Below, piece by piece: positions 27,015 through 35,565 of a stretch of 64,000 nucleotides of DNA; within the stretch, counting starts at the first letter, position 1, and each line of letters begins with the position of its first letter. The notes below the pieces were generated by a model, which saw only the letters and a program-made list of their open reading frames with translations, did not search any database and had not been told where the DNA came from. Both the position numbers and the translations under genes were made by a program. The stretch comes from Paracoccaceae bacterium (GTDB taxonomy: Bacteria > Pseudomonadota > Alphaproteobacteria > Rhodobacterales > Rhodobacteraceae): positions 1 to 64,000 of the forward strand of contig JAFIEO010000023.1 in assembly GCA_020832445.1 (NCBI GenBank). The letters are read 5' to 3'.

Positions 27015-27425
27015 CTACCCCTTCAGTTTGCGCCCCAACAATTCCAGCCGGTGCCCGTGCAAATGATAGCCCAGACGGCGGGCAATCTTTTCCTGCAATG
27101 CCTCGATTTCAGGATCGCAGAACTCGATCACCTCGCCGGTGTCCATGTCAATCAGATGGTCATGATGGTCCCGCTGGCTGTCTTCAAAACGGGCGCGGCC
27201 ATCGCCGAATTCCAGCCGGTCCAGAATGCCCACTTCTTCCAGCAGCTTGACCGTGCGGTATACCGTCGCCAACGAGATTCTGGAATCCAGCGCATTGGCG
27301 CGCGCATGCAATTCCTCGACATCCGGGTGATCCGATGCTTGCTCGATCACCTGCGCAATGGTGCGGCGCTGGTCGGTCATGCGCAGGCCCTGCGCTTCCA
27401 GTCGGTCAAGGATTGTCTTGCTCAC
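27015..27425 (-). CDS. fur: Fur-family metal-dependent regulator
   Basis: 136-residue Fur-superfamily repressor. The winged helix (TDQRRTIAQVIEQASDHPDVEELHARANALDSRISLATVYRTVKLLEEVGIL) is followed by the dimer/metal domain with RDHHDHLIDMDTGEVIEFCDPEIEALQ and HLHGHRLELLGRKL. It has none of the paired cysteines of zinc-structural Fur proteins. In Rhodobacteraceae the Fur orthologue of this type often acts as the manganese regulator Mur; whether it senses iron or manganese cannot be told here. Irr is less likely because its heme-regulatory N-terminal motif is not seen. Confidence 0.9.
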   Translation of the reverse strand: MSKTILDRLEAQGLRMTDQRRTIAQVIEQASDHPDVEELHARANALDSRISLATVYRTVKLLEEVGILDRLEFGDGRARFEDSQRDHHDHLIDMDTGEVIEFCDPEIEALQEKIARRLGYHLHGHRLELLGRKLKG

Positions 27426-27496
27426 GCGTGCTGTCCTGCTTCACTTGGTTGCCACAGTTTACCCGCAAGCGGCCGCGCTGAAAACCGCCAATCCTG

Positions 27497-28369
27497 CTAA
27501 CGCTTGCCATAATACAGGCCCACAACATGTTCTGCCTGCGCAAAAAACAGCCAGCGTTGCACAAACATCCCGGCGGTATGGGCCAGAAGGGCCAGGGCAA
27601 CAGATATGTAGCTGACAGGTCCCAGCAACAGCAAGGCGGGCAAAAGCGCGCCAAAGCCCAGCGCGATCAGGCGCAGTTTATGGGCGTGCTTGCGCCCCAC
27701 CACATAGACCATTTCGCGCAGCAGATAGTTCTGGCCGGAATGCGGCGGCTCCAACAGTCGCACGCGCCCAAGACTGCCCAAACCCGTTGCTGTGCCGCTG
27801 TCGGACCCCGCTGCGCGAAACTGTCGGTCCCCTGCGACCCAATGCACAACCATGGCAACCGACAGGGCCAGCATGCCCCACAATGCCACCGATGCCAGAC
27901 CCGCAAGCAGCGCCCCGCCCGCTAAAGCAGCGACAACGAAAACCGGCGGGGTGCTGGCGTGGTGCCAGCGCGGAACCGCCTTGATCTGGGCATAAATCAT
28001 CGCGGTCGCAAAGATCGTGGCCAAGGCCAGCATGGCCCCGATCCACCCCAGAACCGGCAGCGGCATGCCCCAGAAGGTTGATGCGGCGGCATGCGGGGCC
28101 AAGACCAGCAATGTGGCCACAGACAACACCGCTTCACGCGACAGCCAACTGCTGCGCCATTGCGAAAACGACTTGAGCGCGCGTTCGGGATGGCCAAGAT
28201 GAAAGGCTGCGGCAATCAACCCCGCACCCGCCAGACCATATCCAAGGCCGAACAGGATGAACGCCCTTGCCCCCAGTGGCTGCGACAGGCCAAGGCCCAA
28301 CCACACCAGCAGCCCGAACCCAAGGCCCGAAAGCACCGTAAACAAAATAAGCGATGGGGCCGGATGCAT
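27497..28369 (-). CDS. soeC: Sulfite dehydrogenase membrane anchor subunit SoeC (DmsC-like)
   Basis: 290-residue membrane protein with about eight hydrophobic helices, of the DmsC-type anchor family (MHPAPSLILFTVLSGLGFGLLVWLGLGL start; HLGHPERALKSFSQWRSSWLSREAVL is a typical DmsC/SoeC block). It would pass electrons from SoeB to the quinone pool. ATG at 28369 follows the soeB stop by one base. Order soeA-soeB-soeC and subunit sizes match the cytoplasmic-facing SoeABC sulfite dehydrogenase of purple sulfur bacteria and roseobacters. Confidence 0.82.
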   Translation of the reverse strand: MHPAPSLILFTVLSGLGFGLLVWLGLGLSQPLGARAFILFGLGYGLAGAGLIAAAFHLGHPERALKSFSQWRSSWLSREAVLSVATLLVLAPHAAASTFWGMPLPVLGWIGAMLALATIFATAMIYAQIKAVPRWHHASTPPVFVVAALAGGALLAGLASVALWGMLALSVAMVVHWVAGDRQFRAAGSDSGTATGLGSLGRVRLLEPPHSGQNYLLREMVYVVGRKHAHKLRLIALGFGALLPALLLLGPVSYISVALALLAHTAGMFVQRWLFFAQAEHVVGLYYGKR

Positions 28370-28370
28370 G

Positions 28371-29120
28371 TCAGAGCCTCTCCAGCGTGCGGTCCAGCCA
28401 GCCAAGGAAACCCGTGGCTGTGGCTGTGTCAGACGGGGTGTCGCACAGGCTGGCCAGATCGGGGGCCTGCAATGTGTCTCGCCCGCGCGGCGGCAGGTAT
28501 TTGTTCACAGGATTTGTGCCTTGCTCGGGCATCAGATCAAACCCGCCGCGTTCGTCGACCAAGCGCGACACATCGCTGTCAGGATCACCAAGATCGCCGA
28601 AATGACGCGCCCCTGCGGGGCAGGTGCGCACGCAGGCAGGTTCGCGGTCATCAGCAGGCAGGTTTTCATTATAGATACGGTCCACACACAGGGTGCATTT
28701 TTTCATGACCTTTGCCGCTGCATCCATTTCGCGCGCGCCATATGGGCAGGCCCATGCACACAGCCCGCACCCGATACAATCGGTTTCATTGACCAGCACA
28801 ATCCCGTCCTCATGGCGCTTATAGCTGGCACCTGTGGGGCACACGGTGACACAAGGTGCATCATCGCAATGCAGGCAGGATTTTGGGAAATGCACCACCA
28901 TCGGCGGGGCCGCGTCGCGTGTCACCTCAAACGTATGGACGCGGTTCAGGAATGTGCCTTCGGGCTGTTCGCCATAGGCGTCCGTATCCGAAAGCGGCGC
29001 GCCATAGTTTTCGGTATTCCAGCCCTTGCACGAAATCACACAGGCATGACAGCCCACACAAGTGTCCAGATCGATGACAAGGCCCAGCTTGCGGCTGGTT
29101 TGCGCAGGAAGGCTGGTCAT
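28371..29120 (-). CDS. soeB: Sulfite dehydrogenase iron-sulfur subunit SoeB
   Basis: 249-residue protein with four [4Fe-4S] cluster motifs, as in DmsB-type electron-transfer subunits: CVGCHACVISCKGWN, CLHCDDAPCVTVCPTGA, CIGCGLCAWACPYGA and CTLCVDRI...CVRTCPAGA. No signal peptide, so it works in the cytoplasm. It links the molybdopterin subunit SoeA to the anchor SoeC. It starts 76 bases after soeA ends. Confidence 0.85.
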   Translation of the reverse strand: MTSLPAQTSRKLGLVIDLDTCVGCHACVISCKGWNTENYGAPLSDTDAYGEQPEGTFLNRVHTFEVTRDAAPPMVVHFPKSCLHCDDAPCVTVCPTGASYKRHEDGIVLVNETDCIGCGLCAWACPYGAREMDAAAKVMKKCTLCVDRIYNENLPADDREPACVRTCPAGARHFGDLGDPDSDVSRLVDERGGFDLMPEQGTNPVNKYLPPRGRDTLQAPDLASLCDTPSDTATATGFLGWLDRTLERL

Positions 29121-29196
29121 ATGGTGCGGCCCTTTGGTGTCTGGCCGGATGGCACGGTTGTTTGAGTATTTTTGGCAAGATGAGGCGGCACGAAGG

Positions 29197-32019
29197 TCAT
29201 TCCTTCACCTGATGCGCTATATCCCGCGGCGCAGGCGGCACGGGCGAGGTTTGCGCCGGATGGGCGGGCGCGCTGACCGTCTGTCCTGCGGGGGCTTTTT
29301 CAATACGCACGCGCAGATCATACCATGCAGCCTGTCCGGTGACCGGATCGGAATTGGCCCAGCGCAACCCGTCCCCCTTGGGAGGCAGCAATTCATGGAT
29401 CAGGTGGTTCAGCAGGCTGGATTTCGTGGCTTCCGGTGCAGCAGGGTCCAGCGCCCATGCACCGCGCCGTTTTGCAACAGCGTTCCATGTCCAGACCGTA
29501 TGCGGGTTCAGCGCGTCCATACGCACCACAGGCAGGGTGATTTCCCCATGCGGAGAGGTCAGCGTGGCCCAGTCGCCCGGTTTGAACTGGTGCTGCGCCC
29601 AGATCTGGCCAGACACATAAAGCGGCGTGTCACCGTGGATCTGGCGCAACCATGCGTTCTGGCTGCCCCATGAATGATAATGCGCCATAGGGCGTTGCGT
29701 CAGGGCATGCAGGGGGTATTCGGCGGGATCGGTCACTGCATCAGTGAAGGTCGGATACCACACAGGCAGCGGGTCCATTGTCTGGATCAGGCGCGCGCGC
29801 AGATGATCGGGCGGCTGGCGGTGGCCATACCCTTCGGCAGCCAATTGGAATTTGCGCAGCGGTTCGACATACAGGTTGAAGACATAGGGCTGCGGGCTGT
29901 CATACAGCCCGTGCGACACTGCCCAGTCCTGGTAGGCGGCGTTCCACGGCTTGAAGAACTGCGCCTGTGCCGGAATATGGGACGACCAGAATCCGCCATT
30001 CTCGATGTAGCGCGCGATCTGGTCGGGGTTTGGACTGCCGCGCCCCTGTCCGGTGCCATCATCATTGCGCCAGCCCGCCAGTGGCCCCACGCCGGGGCGG
30101 CGTTCATGATTGGTGATATAATCGGCGTAATCCCTGAAGCGGGGCGTTCCATCGTCGTTGATCATGCCCGCAAGCCCCAGCCGCGCGCCAAGGTCCAGCA
30201 ACACCGACTGGAACGGGCGCACATCACGGTCAGGGGCAACCACAGGCCAGCGAATGGAATCGGCCAGCGCGTCGGCCTCGCATATGGGGCGGTCCAGCAG
30301 GCTGATGCAGTCATGGCGTTCCAGATAGGTGGTATCTGGCAAAACCAGATCGGCAAAGGCCACCATTTCGGAGCTATAAGCATCGGAATAGATGATGCGC
30401 GGAATACGGTAGCTGCCATCGGCGTTCTGATCGGTCAGCATGTCCATGACCGCGCTGGTATTCATGGACGAATTCCATGCCATATTCGCCATATACAAAA
30501 ACAGCGTATCAATTTCATAGGGATCGCCCGCATGCGCATTGCTGATGACCATATGCATCAGCCCATGCACTGAGAGCGGCGCGTCCCATGTGAACGCCTT
30601 GTCTATGCGTCTGGCGCTGCCATCGCCGTTGATCAGCAGATGTTCCGGTCCCAGCGGATAGCCCAGATGCGGGCCATCCAGCGGCTGGCCGGGGGCGTGG
30701 CGGGCATGCGGCCTTGGATGCGCTTCGGGCGGTTTTGGGTAGGGCGGCTTGAAGCGGAAGCCGCCTGGCGTTTCCACGCTGCCGATCAGAATTTGCAGCA
30801 TATGCAGCGCGCGCGCCGTCTGGAACCCGTTGGAATGGGCGGACACGCCCCGCATGGCATGCATGGCCACCGGACGGCCCACCATTGTTTCATGCCGCTG
30901 GCCGCGGAAATCGGTCCAGGGTTGGTGCAGGGTGATTTCTTCTTCAAACGCAACGCGCGCAATCTCGGCGGCAATGGCGCGGATGCGGGGCGCGGGAATG
31001 CCGCAGCGTTCGGCCACAGCTTCAGGCGCATAATCGGGCGACAGATAGCGATCTGCCAAGTGGCGAAACACGGGCAGATGCTTCACCCCGCCCATGCTGA
31101 CGCCTGCGGCCAGATCGGGGGCAATGCCGGGGGTATCCCATGCCAGCGCCTGTCCGGTTTTGCGGTCGCGCACCAAGGGCTTGCCATCATCATCGCGCAG
31201 GAACATGCCCTTTTGCGCGCCGTCATGGGCATTTATCAGATAGGGCGCGTTGGTATAGCGGATCAGATAGCCAAGATCGATCTTGCCCGCGCGCAGCAGT
31301 TCATGCACCAGCGACAGGATGAACAAGCCGTCCGTCCCCGGCGTGATGCCAACCCAGTCATCGGCGATGGCATTATAGCCAGACCGGATGGGGTTCACCC
31401 CGATCACCCGCGCACCGCGTGCTTTCAGCTTGCCAAGACCCATCTTGATCGGGTTGCTGTCATGATCTTCGGCGACACCAAACAGCAAAAACAACTTGGT
31501 GCGGTCCCAGTCGGGTTGGCCGAATTCCCAAAATGACCCGCCCATCGTGTAAATGCCTGCCGCCGCCATATTGACGCTGCAAAAGCCGCCATGTGCGGCC
31601 CAGTTCGGTGTTCCGAAAGCCTGCGCCCACCAGCCCGTGAAGGATTGTGACTGGTCGCGGCCAGTAAAGAAGGCCAGTTTCTCAGGCGCCTTTTCGCGCA
31701 GGGGTTTCAGCCAGCTGGTCGCGATGGCAAACGCTTCATCCCATGAAATTTCCTGAAATTCACCTGATCCGCGCGGACCAACACGTTTCAGGGGCGCGCG
31801 CAGCCGCGCAGGCGACAGGTGCTGCATGATGCCCGCGCTGCCCTTGGCACACAGCACGCCACGATTGACCGGATGATCGCGGTTCCCCTCGATATAGGCG
31901 ACCTTGCCTGCCTTCATATGCACATTGATGCCACAGCGGCACGCGCACATGTAGCAGGTGGTTTTGCGCACCTCATCCGAAGGCTTTGGCGATAGCATAA
32001 TATCAGGCTGAACCGTCAT
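29197..32019 (-). CDS. soeA: Sulfite dehydrogenase molybdopterin subunit SoeA
   Basis: 940-residue molybdopterin oxidoreductase of the DMSO-reductase superfamily. The N-terminal [4Fe-4S] motif is TTCYMCACRCGINVHMKAGK (Cys22, 25, 29) with the fourth Cys in GVLCAKGSAG. The catalytic domains follow and the C-terminal dinucleotide-binding domain contains LTQRPMAHYHSWGSQNAWLRQI. There is no Tat signal, as expected for cytoplasmic SoeA, which oxidises sulfite to sulfate. ATG at 32019 lies 5 bases after GAGGG. A polysulfide/thiosulfate reductase-like role is the alternative, but size, missing Tat signal and partner types favour SoeA. Confidence 0.82.
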   Translation of the reverse strand: MTVQPDIMLSPKPSDEVRKTTCYMCACRCGINVHMKAGKVAYIEGNRDHPVNRGVLCAKGSAGIMQHLSPARLRAPLKRVGPRGSGEFQEISWDEAFAIATSWLKPLREKAPEKLAFFTGRDQSQSFTGWWAQAFGTPNWAAHGGFCSVNMAAAGIYTMGGSFWEFGQPDWDRTKLFLLFGVAEDHDSNPIKMGLGKLKARGARVIGVNPIRSGYNAIADDWVGITPGTDGLFILSLVHELLRAGKIDLGYLIRYTNAPYLINAHDGAQKGMFLRDDDGKPLVRDRKTGQALAWDTPGIAPDLAAGVSMGGVKHLPVFRHLADRYLSPDYAPEAVAERCGIPAPRIRAIAAEIARVAFEEEITLHQPWTDFRGQRHETMVGRPVAMHAMRGVSAHSNGFQTARALHMLQILIGSVETPGGFRFKPPYPKPPEAHPRPHARHAPGQPLDGPHLGYPLGPEHLLINGDGSARRIDKAFTWDAPLSVHGLMHMVISNAHAGDPYEIDTLFLYMANMAWNSSMNTSAVMDMLTDQNADGSYRIPRIIYSDAYSSEMVAFADLVLPDTTYLERHDCISLLDRPICEADALADSIRWPVVAPDRDVRPFQSVLLDLGARLGLAGMINDDGTPRFRDYADYITNHERRPGVGPLAGWRNDDGTGQGRGSPNPDQIARYIENGGFWSSHIPAQAQFFKPWNAAYQDWAVSHGLYDSPQPYVFNLYVEPLRKFQLAAEGYGHRQPPDHLRARLIQTMDPLPVWYPTFTDAVTDPAEYPLHALTQRPMAHYHSWGSQNAWLRQIHGDTPLYVSGQIWAQHQFKPGDWATLTSPHGEITLPVVRMDALNPHTVWTWNAVAKRRGAWALDPAAPEATKSSLLNHLIHELLPPKGDGLRWANSDPVTGQAAWYDLRVRIEKAPAGQTVSAPAHPAQTSPVPPAPRDIAHQVKE

Positions 32020-32130
32020 TCTATCCCTCGACGTCTGTTCCGCAACCAACGCAAAACACGAAACGTTTTCACCTGCAAGGAAGCAGCACCAGAACTGATT
32101 TGTCCATAGCGCTGCCGCGGCGGAATTTAT

Positions 32131-32805
32131 TTATGCAATCCGGCGAAAACAGGACAGGCCGGTTGAATTGTCGAAAAAGGGAACGGAACCGGGCATATCT
32201 TCGCCCATGATGCGGGCATGCGCTTCTGCCAGAACCACCTCTGTTATGAAGGGCAGGTTCAGCTTGCGGGCCTGTGTAAAAGGCACCCAGTGCAAATGTG
32301 CCAGTTCATCGCAGGCTTCTGAAAAATCATCCGGGTCACCCACGATATTTTCAACATCAGCCAGAAAGAAGCGCGCATCAAAACGGCGTGTGCGCCCCGG
32401 TGGGGTAATGGCACGGAAGATGTAGCGCAGTCCGGATGCATCAGGCAAAAGGCCGTGATCGGCAAACCGCGTCCAGTCCGCAGGCGGGTTATGCCAGTGC
32501 CCCGCGCCGCCCAGCATCAGGCCGGTTTCTTCCCATAACTCGCGCACCGCAGCAGCGGCCAGTGCATTCGCGCCGGGGGCATCTTGCGACAAGCGCGCCG
32601 CACAGTCACCGCCCAGGGGACATGCAAGCGGCACATCGGCATCTGTCACGTCCACAGCACCACCGGGAAACACGAATTTGTCGGGCATAAAAGCGGCACT
32701 TGCCCCGCGCTGGCCCATCAATACATGCGGGCCATCGCGTTCATTGCGCACCAGAAGCACAGTTGCGGCATGCCGGATGGCGGTTTTGTCAACGGTTTCG
32801 TTCAT
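32131..32805 (-). CDS. Nudix hydrolase
   Basis: 224-residue Nudix protein. The Nudix box is recognisable as AAAAVRELWEETGLML with the REx2EExG catalytic core, but a ~25-residue insert separates it from the preceding FPGGAV, as in the NUDT7/8- and CoA-pyrophosphatase-like subgroups. MGQRGASAAFMPDKFVFPGG marks the substrate side. ATG at 32805, directly behind GGGGGAGTGG, overlaps the DUF983 gene by 17 bases. Substrate unknown; a nucleoside-diphosphate derivative or CoA-type pyrophosphate is plausible. Confidence 0.85.
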   Translation of the reverse strand: MNETVDKTAIRHAATVLLVRNERDGPHVLMGQRGASAAFMPDKFVFPGGAVDVTDADVPLACPLGGDCAARLSQDAPGANALAAAAVRELWEETGLMLGGAGHWHNPPADWTRFADHGLLPDASGLRYIFRAITPPGRTRRFDARFFLADVENIVGDPDDFSEACDELAHLHWVPFTQARKLNLPFITEVVLAEAHARIMGEDMPGSVPFFDNSTGLSCFRRIA

Positions 32806-33193
32806 CCACTCCCCCGAATCCGTGCATACGGCGTGACCATTGGATGGCCACAATCATGCCCTTGAACCGGGGAAGAAGAAATAGCGAAAGCAGGATCAGC
32901 AAAAGCGAAAACACCGAAAACAACAACACAGGGTTCGGGTCCCAGCGGAACATCACCGCAACCATTGCCGGGGTCACGACCTTCAATGTGACAAGCATGG
33001 TCAAATAAGCGGGGCCGTCATCGGCGCGTTGATGCGACAAATCCTCGCCGCAGGCGGGGCAGGTGTCACGCACTTTCAAAAACCCGCGCAGCAACGGGGC
33101 GGCCCCGCATGCGGGGCATTTGCAGCGCAGGCCGCGCATCACTGCCGGTCCCAGGGGCCTGTCGTCTACTTCAACTGTGTGCGTCGCGTGCAT
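32789..33193 (-). CDS. DUF983 family protein
   Basis: 134-residue membrane protein of the DUF983 family, common in alphaproteobacteria. An N-terminal zinc-ribbon-like pair (CPACGAAPLLRGFLKV, CPACGEDLSHQ) precedes two hydrophobic helices (LTMLVTLKVVTPAMVAVMF and LLFSVFSLLLILLSLFLLP). ATG at 33193 with AAAGGG is preferred to an upstream GTG. The function is not established. The stop overlaps the Nudix start, so the two are co-transcribed. Confidence 0.88.
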   Translation of the reverse strand: MHATHTVEVDDRPLGPAVMRGLRCKCPACGAAPLLRGFLKVRDTCPACGEDLSHQRADDGPAYLTMLVTLKVVTPAMVAVMFRWDPNPVLLFSVFSLLLILLSLFLLPRFKGMIVAIQWSRRMHGFGGVDERNR

Positions 33194-33216
33194 GTCATGC
33201 CCTTTCACTTTCACCG

Positions 33217-33230
33217 CCCCTACTTAGGGG
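33217..33230. promoter_or_regulatory. Palindrome CCCCTA-CT-TAGGGG in the divergent DUF983/EF-hand promoter
   Basis: Six-base arms meet around a two-base centre, 24 bases upstream of the DUF983 start and about 150 upstream of the EF-hand gene. It could be a regulator site or a short leader hairpin; no binder is evident. Confidence 0.3.
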
Positions 33231-33378
33231 AGCATCGCATAAATTGCATCAGGGATTAAGATTTTGCGTCACCATGTCGCAACAAAATGCACCGCCTTGC
33301 GACGGAACTGCCGCCGCGCCGCGTTTTCAGGACATCAAGCGGCAAAAACCGCCGCATGCGAACCGAAAGGACTGCACT

Positions 33379-33897
33379 ATGAAAACACCCCTTATGTTGA
33401 TAATCGGCATCTCTGCATTCGGGCTTGGCACCGTAACTGCCGACGCGCGCAGCACCGAACGCCCGGCGATGCCCGGCTTTGAGCAACTGGACGGCGACCA
33501 AAGCGGCACCATCACACTGGAAGATTTCCAGACCCATTTGCAAACCATGCGCAGCGGGCGGCACGACCAGATTGTTGAGAAACTGATGGAACAAGCCAAC
33601 GAAGACGGTATGCTGGATGAAGATGCATTGCGCACAGGTCTTGATGCACTGGCCGAAGACCGCCGCGCCGCCATGTCCGGCCATCGCAGGTCACAAGGCG
33701 CAGGCCCGCGCGGCGAGCGCGCAGAATTCGGGCAGCGCATGTTCGAGCGGATTGACGCCAATGACGACGGTGTCATCGATGCGCAGGAATACGAATCCTT
33801 CACCGACCGGATGCAGGCGCGTATGACACGGCATGAAGACCGCAGGCCAAGTGGTGGCCGCTGGGGCAGAGGACCGAAAGATCGCGCGCAGGATTGA
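33379..33897 (+). CDS. Exported EF-hand calcium-binding protein
   Basis: 172-residue protein with a signal peptide (MKTPLMLIIGISAFGLGTVTADA) and at least two EF-hand loops: DGDQSGTITLED (about residues 38-49) and DANDDGVIDAQE (about 129-140). A third, degenerate loop (NEDGMLDED) lies between. The C-terminus is Arg/Gly-rich. ATG at 33379 follows GAAAGG; a longer reading from 33109 has no coding support. It is 52 bases upstream of an ECF sigma factor and on the same strand, which suggests a shared envelope-sensing role. Confidence 0.83.
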   Translation: MKTPLMLIIGISAFGLGTVTADARSTERPAMPGFEQLDGDQSGTITLEDFQTHLQTMRSGRHDQIVEKLMEQANEDGMLDEDALRTGLDALAEDRRAAMSGHRRSQGAGPRGERAEFGQRMFERIDANDDGVIDAQEYESFTDRMQARMTRHEDRRPSGGRWGRGPKDRAQD

Positions 33898-33949
33898 TCA
33901 CGATCCGTCCTTGTGACAGCGGGGGCGGAACGGCCGGACAGGGAAACGC

Positions 33950-34531
33950 ATGGTACCACGCGATATGGATGCGGCCAATCAAGACGCCGATTTGCTTGCG
34001 CAATTCGCGCAAGGCGACCGGCTGGCCGCACAAACCCTGACCGACCGTCTGGCCCCGCGTATCGTGCGTTTTGCCGCCCGCATGCTGGGCGACCGGGCCG
34101 AGGCCGAGGATGTCACACAAGACACCATGCTGCGCCTGTGGCGGATAGCGCCCGAGTGGCAGGATACGGGTGTTCCCCCTGCCGCATGGTTGTTCCGGGT
34201 TGCGGCAAATTTATGCACGGACCGGTTGCGCCGCCGCCGGTCCGGGCCTGCGGAAATGCCGGACCTGCCGGATGATACGCCGGGGGTAGATGCGCAGATG
34301 ATGCAAAGCAAACGGGCCGCGGCATTGCAAAGCGCGCTTGCGGCCTTGCCCGAACGGCAAAGACAGGCTGTCATTCTGCGCCATCTTGAAGGGCTGTCAA
34401 ACCCGGACATCGCGGCCATAATGATGATAGGTGTCGAAGCTGTCGAAAGCCTGACCGCACGCGGCAAACGCAACCTGACCGCGCTTTTGTCAGGGCAAAA
34501 AGAAATCCTGGGGTATGAAGATGAACACTGA
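33950..34531 (+). CDS. ECF-type RNA polymerase sigma factor
   Basis: 193-residue sigma-70 family protein of the extracytoplasmic type. Region 2 is FAARMLGDRAEAEDVTQDTMLRLWRIAPEW...PAAWLFRVAANLCTDRLRRR, and region 4 is ALAALPERQRQAVILRHLEGLSNPDIAAIMMIGVEAVESLTARGKRNLTALL. ATG at 33950 follows AGGGAA. Its end overlaps the start of a small membrane protein that is probably its inhibitor, and a periplasmic sensor-like gene follows. Together they look like a sigma/anti-sigma envelope-stress or metal-response module. Confidence 0.92.
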   Translation: MVPRDMDAANQDADLLAQFAQGDRLAAQTLTDRLAPRIVRFAARMLGDRAEAEDVTQDTMLRLWRIAPEWQDTGVPPAAWLFRVAANLCTDRLRRRRSGPAEMPDLPDDTPGVDAQMMQSKRAAALQSALAALPERQRQAVILRHLEGLSNPDIAAIMMIGVEAVESLTARGKRNLTALLSGQKEILGYEDEH

Positions 34532-34907
34532 CAAGCACCAAAACACCGGCATCGAACCGCTGGACGTGTTCTTTGATGCCGCCCGCGCACAAGCCCCTGA
34601 ACTATCGCAGGATTTGCGCGCGCGTATTCTGGCAGATGCCGACAGCGCGGTGTCAGTTGCCAGCGCGCCCGTCCCGCAAAACCCGACGCTGCGCCAGCGC
34701 GTGGGCGTCTGGCTGAACGGTTGGGCGGCACCGTCGCTTGCGGGGGGGCTGACCGCTGCGGTCGCAGGGTTCTGGTTCGGGGTGGTTACCCCCATGCCGG
34801 TGGCGGCACTGGATGCACCGCTGTGGTTGCAAGACGCGCTGGGTTATTTTGACGCGATCAGCACCCCGCTTGTCGGGCTGGATGATCCGCTATTATGGGG
34901 GTTTTGA
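34515..34907 (+). CDS. Small membrane protein, putative anti-sigma factor
   Basis: 130-residue protein with one membrane segment (PSLAGGLTAAVAGFWFGVVTPM, about residues 74-95). The cytosolic N-terminus begins MKMNTDKHQNTGIEPLDVFFDAARAQAPELSQDLRARIL. It overlaps the sigma gene by 17 bases, a common sigma/anti-sigma arrangement. I see no zinc anti-sigma HxxxCxxC motif, so the call rests on position and topology. ATG at 34515 or 34521 could be used. Confidence 0.65.
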   Translation: MKMNTDKHQNTGIEPLDVFFDAARAQAPELSQDLRARILADADSAVSVASAPVPQNPTLRQRVGVWLNGWAAPSLAGGLTAAVAGFWFGVVTPMPVAALDAPLWLQDALGYFDAISTPLVGLDDPLLWGF

Positions 34908-34910
34908 CAT

Positions 34911-35405
34911 ATGGCACAGTCCGATCAAACACAGTCTGGCCCGAAACCGCGAATGCCGCTTTGGGGCAAAATCGTTCTGACACTGTCGCTCGTTCTGAAT
35001 TTTGCCTTCGCGGGCTTGATCGGCGGCGTGGCCGCGCGGGCAGGCTTTGACGGGACGCCCCTGCGCGCGGCAATTTCTGCCCTGCCCTTTGATGACCAGC
35101 GCGATCTGCGCCGCGACAGCCGGCAGGCCCTGCGCGAAAGCAGGCAACACCCGCGCAGCCCGTTGGCGACACATCAGATGATTGAAAGCCTGCAAGCGGA
35201 TGAATTTGATGCAGACCAGTTCATCGCCGCCCTGAACGAGGCGCAGCAACATCTGATCAATATAAGCAATCGGATGCAAAACCGCCTTGTTGCCCGCGTG
35301 GCAGAAATGACGCCTGACGAAAGACATGCCTATGCGGCACAATTGCAGCAGCGCCTGCAAGACAGACGCAGGCCGGAATGGTGGCGCGGGCGATCACGGG
35401 ATTGA
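34911..35405 (+). CDS. Periplasmic heavy-metal sensor-like protein (CnrX/Spy-type)
   Basis: 164-residue protein with one N-terminal anchor (LWGKIVLTLSLVLNFAFAGLIGG) and a helical periplasmic domain: SALPFDDQRDLRRDSRQALRE ... QFIAALNEAQQHLINISNRMQNRLVARVAEMTPDERHAYAAQLQQRL. This pattern belongs to the CnrX/Spy/ZraP helical-hairpin families found with ECF sigma factors. It starts 3 bases after the preceding gene. It probably senses envelope stress or metal and relays it to the sigma factor; the ligand is unknown. Confidence 0.78.
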   Translation: MAQSDQTQSGPKPRMPLWGKIVLTLSLVLNFAFAGLIGGVAARAGFDGTPLRAAISALPFDDQRDLRRDSRQALRESRQHPRSPLATHQMIESLQADEFDADQFIAALNEAQQHLINISNRMQNRLVARVAEMTPDERHAYAAQLQQRLQDRRRPEWWRGRSRD

Positions 35406-35565
35406 CCCCGCGCGACAGGGTTTGCGTTCGGTGCCAATCGCGCCGCCCGCCATCTGAATTCATATGTTTGAAGCGGTGACCCCGGGTTTCACCTTTGCGC
35501 AGCATTCGCCGCGCAGTTGACCGCCGGCACAGTCGCCGGACACGCCCGCGCCATATTCCGCAGCT

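Noticed and set aside
32061-32068. AAACGTTT palindrome upstream of soeA as an operator
   Set aside because: Only eight bases of symmetry, likely by chance in a short AT-rich patch.
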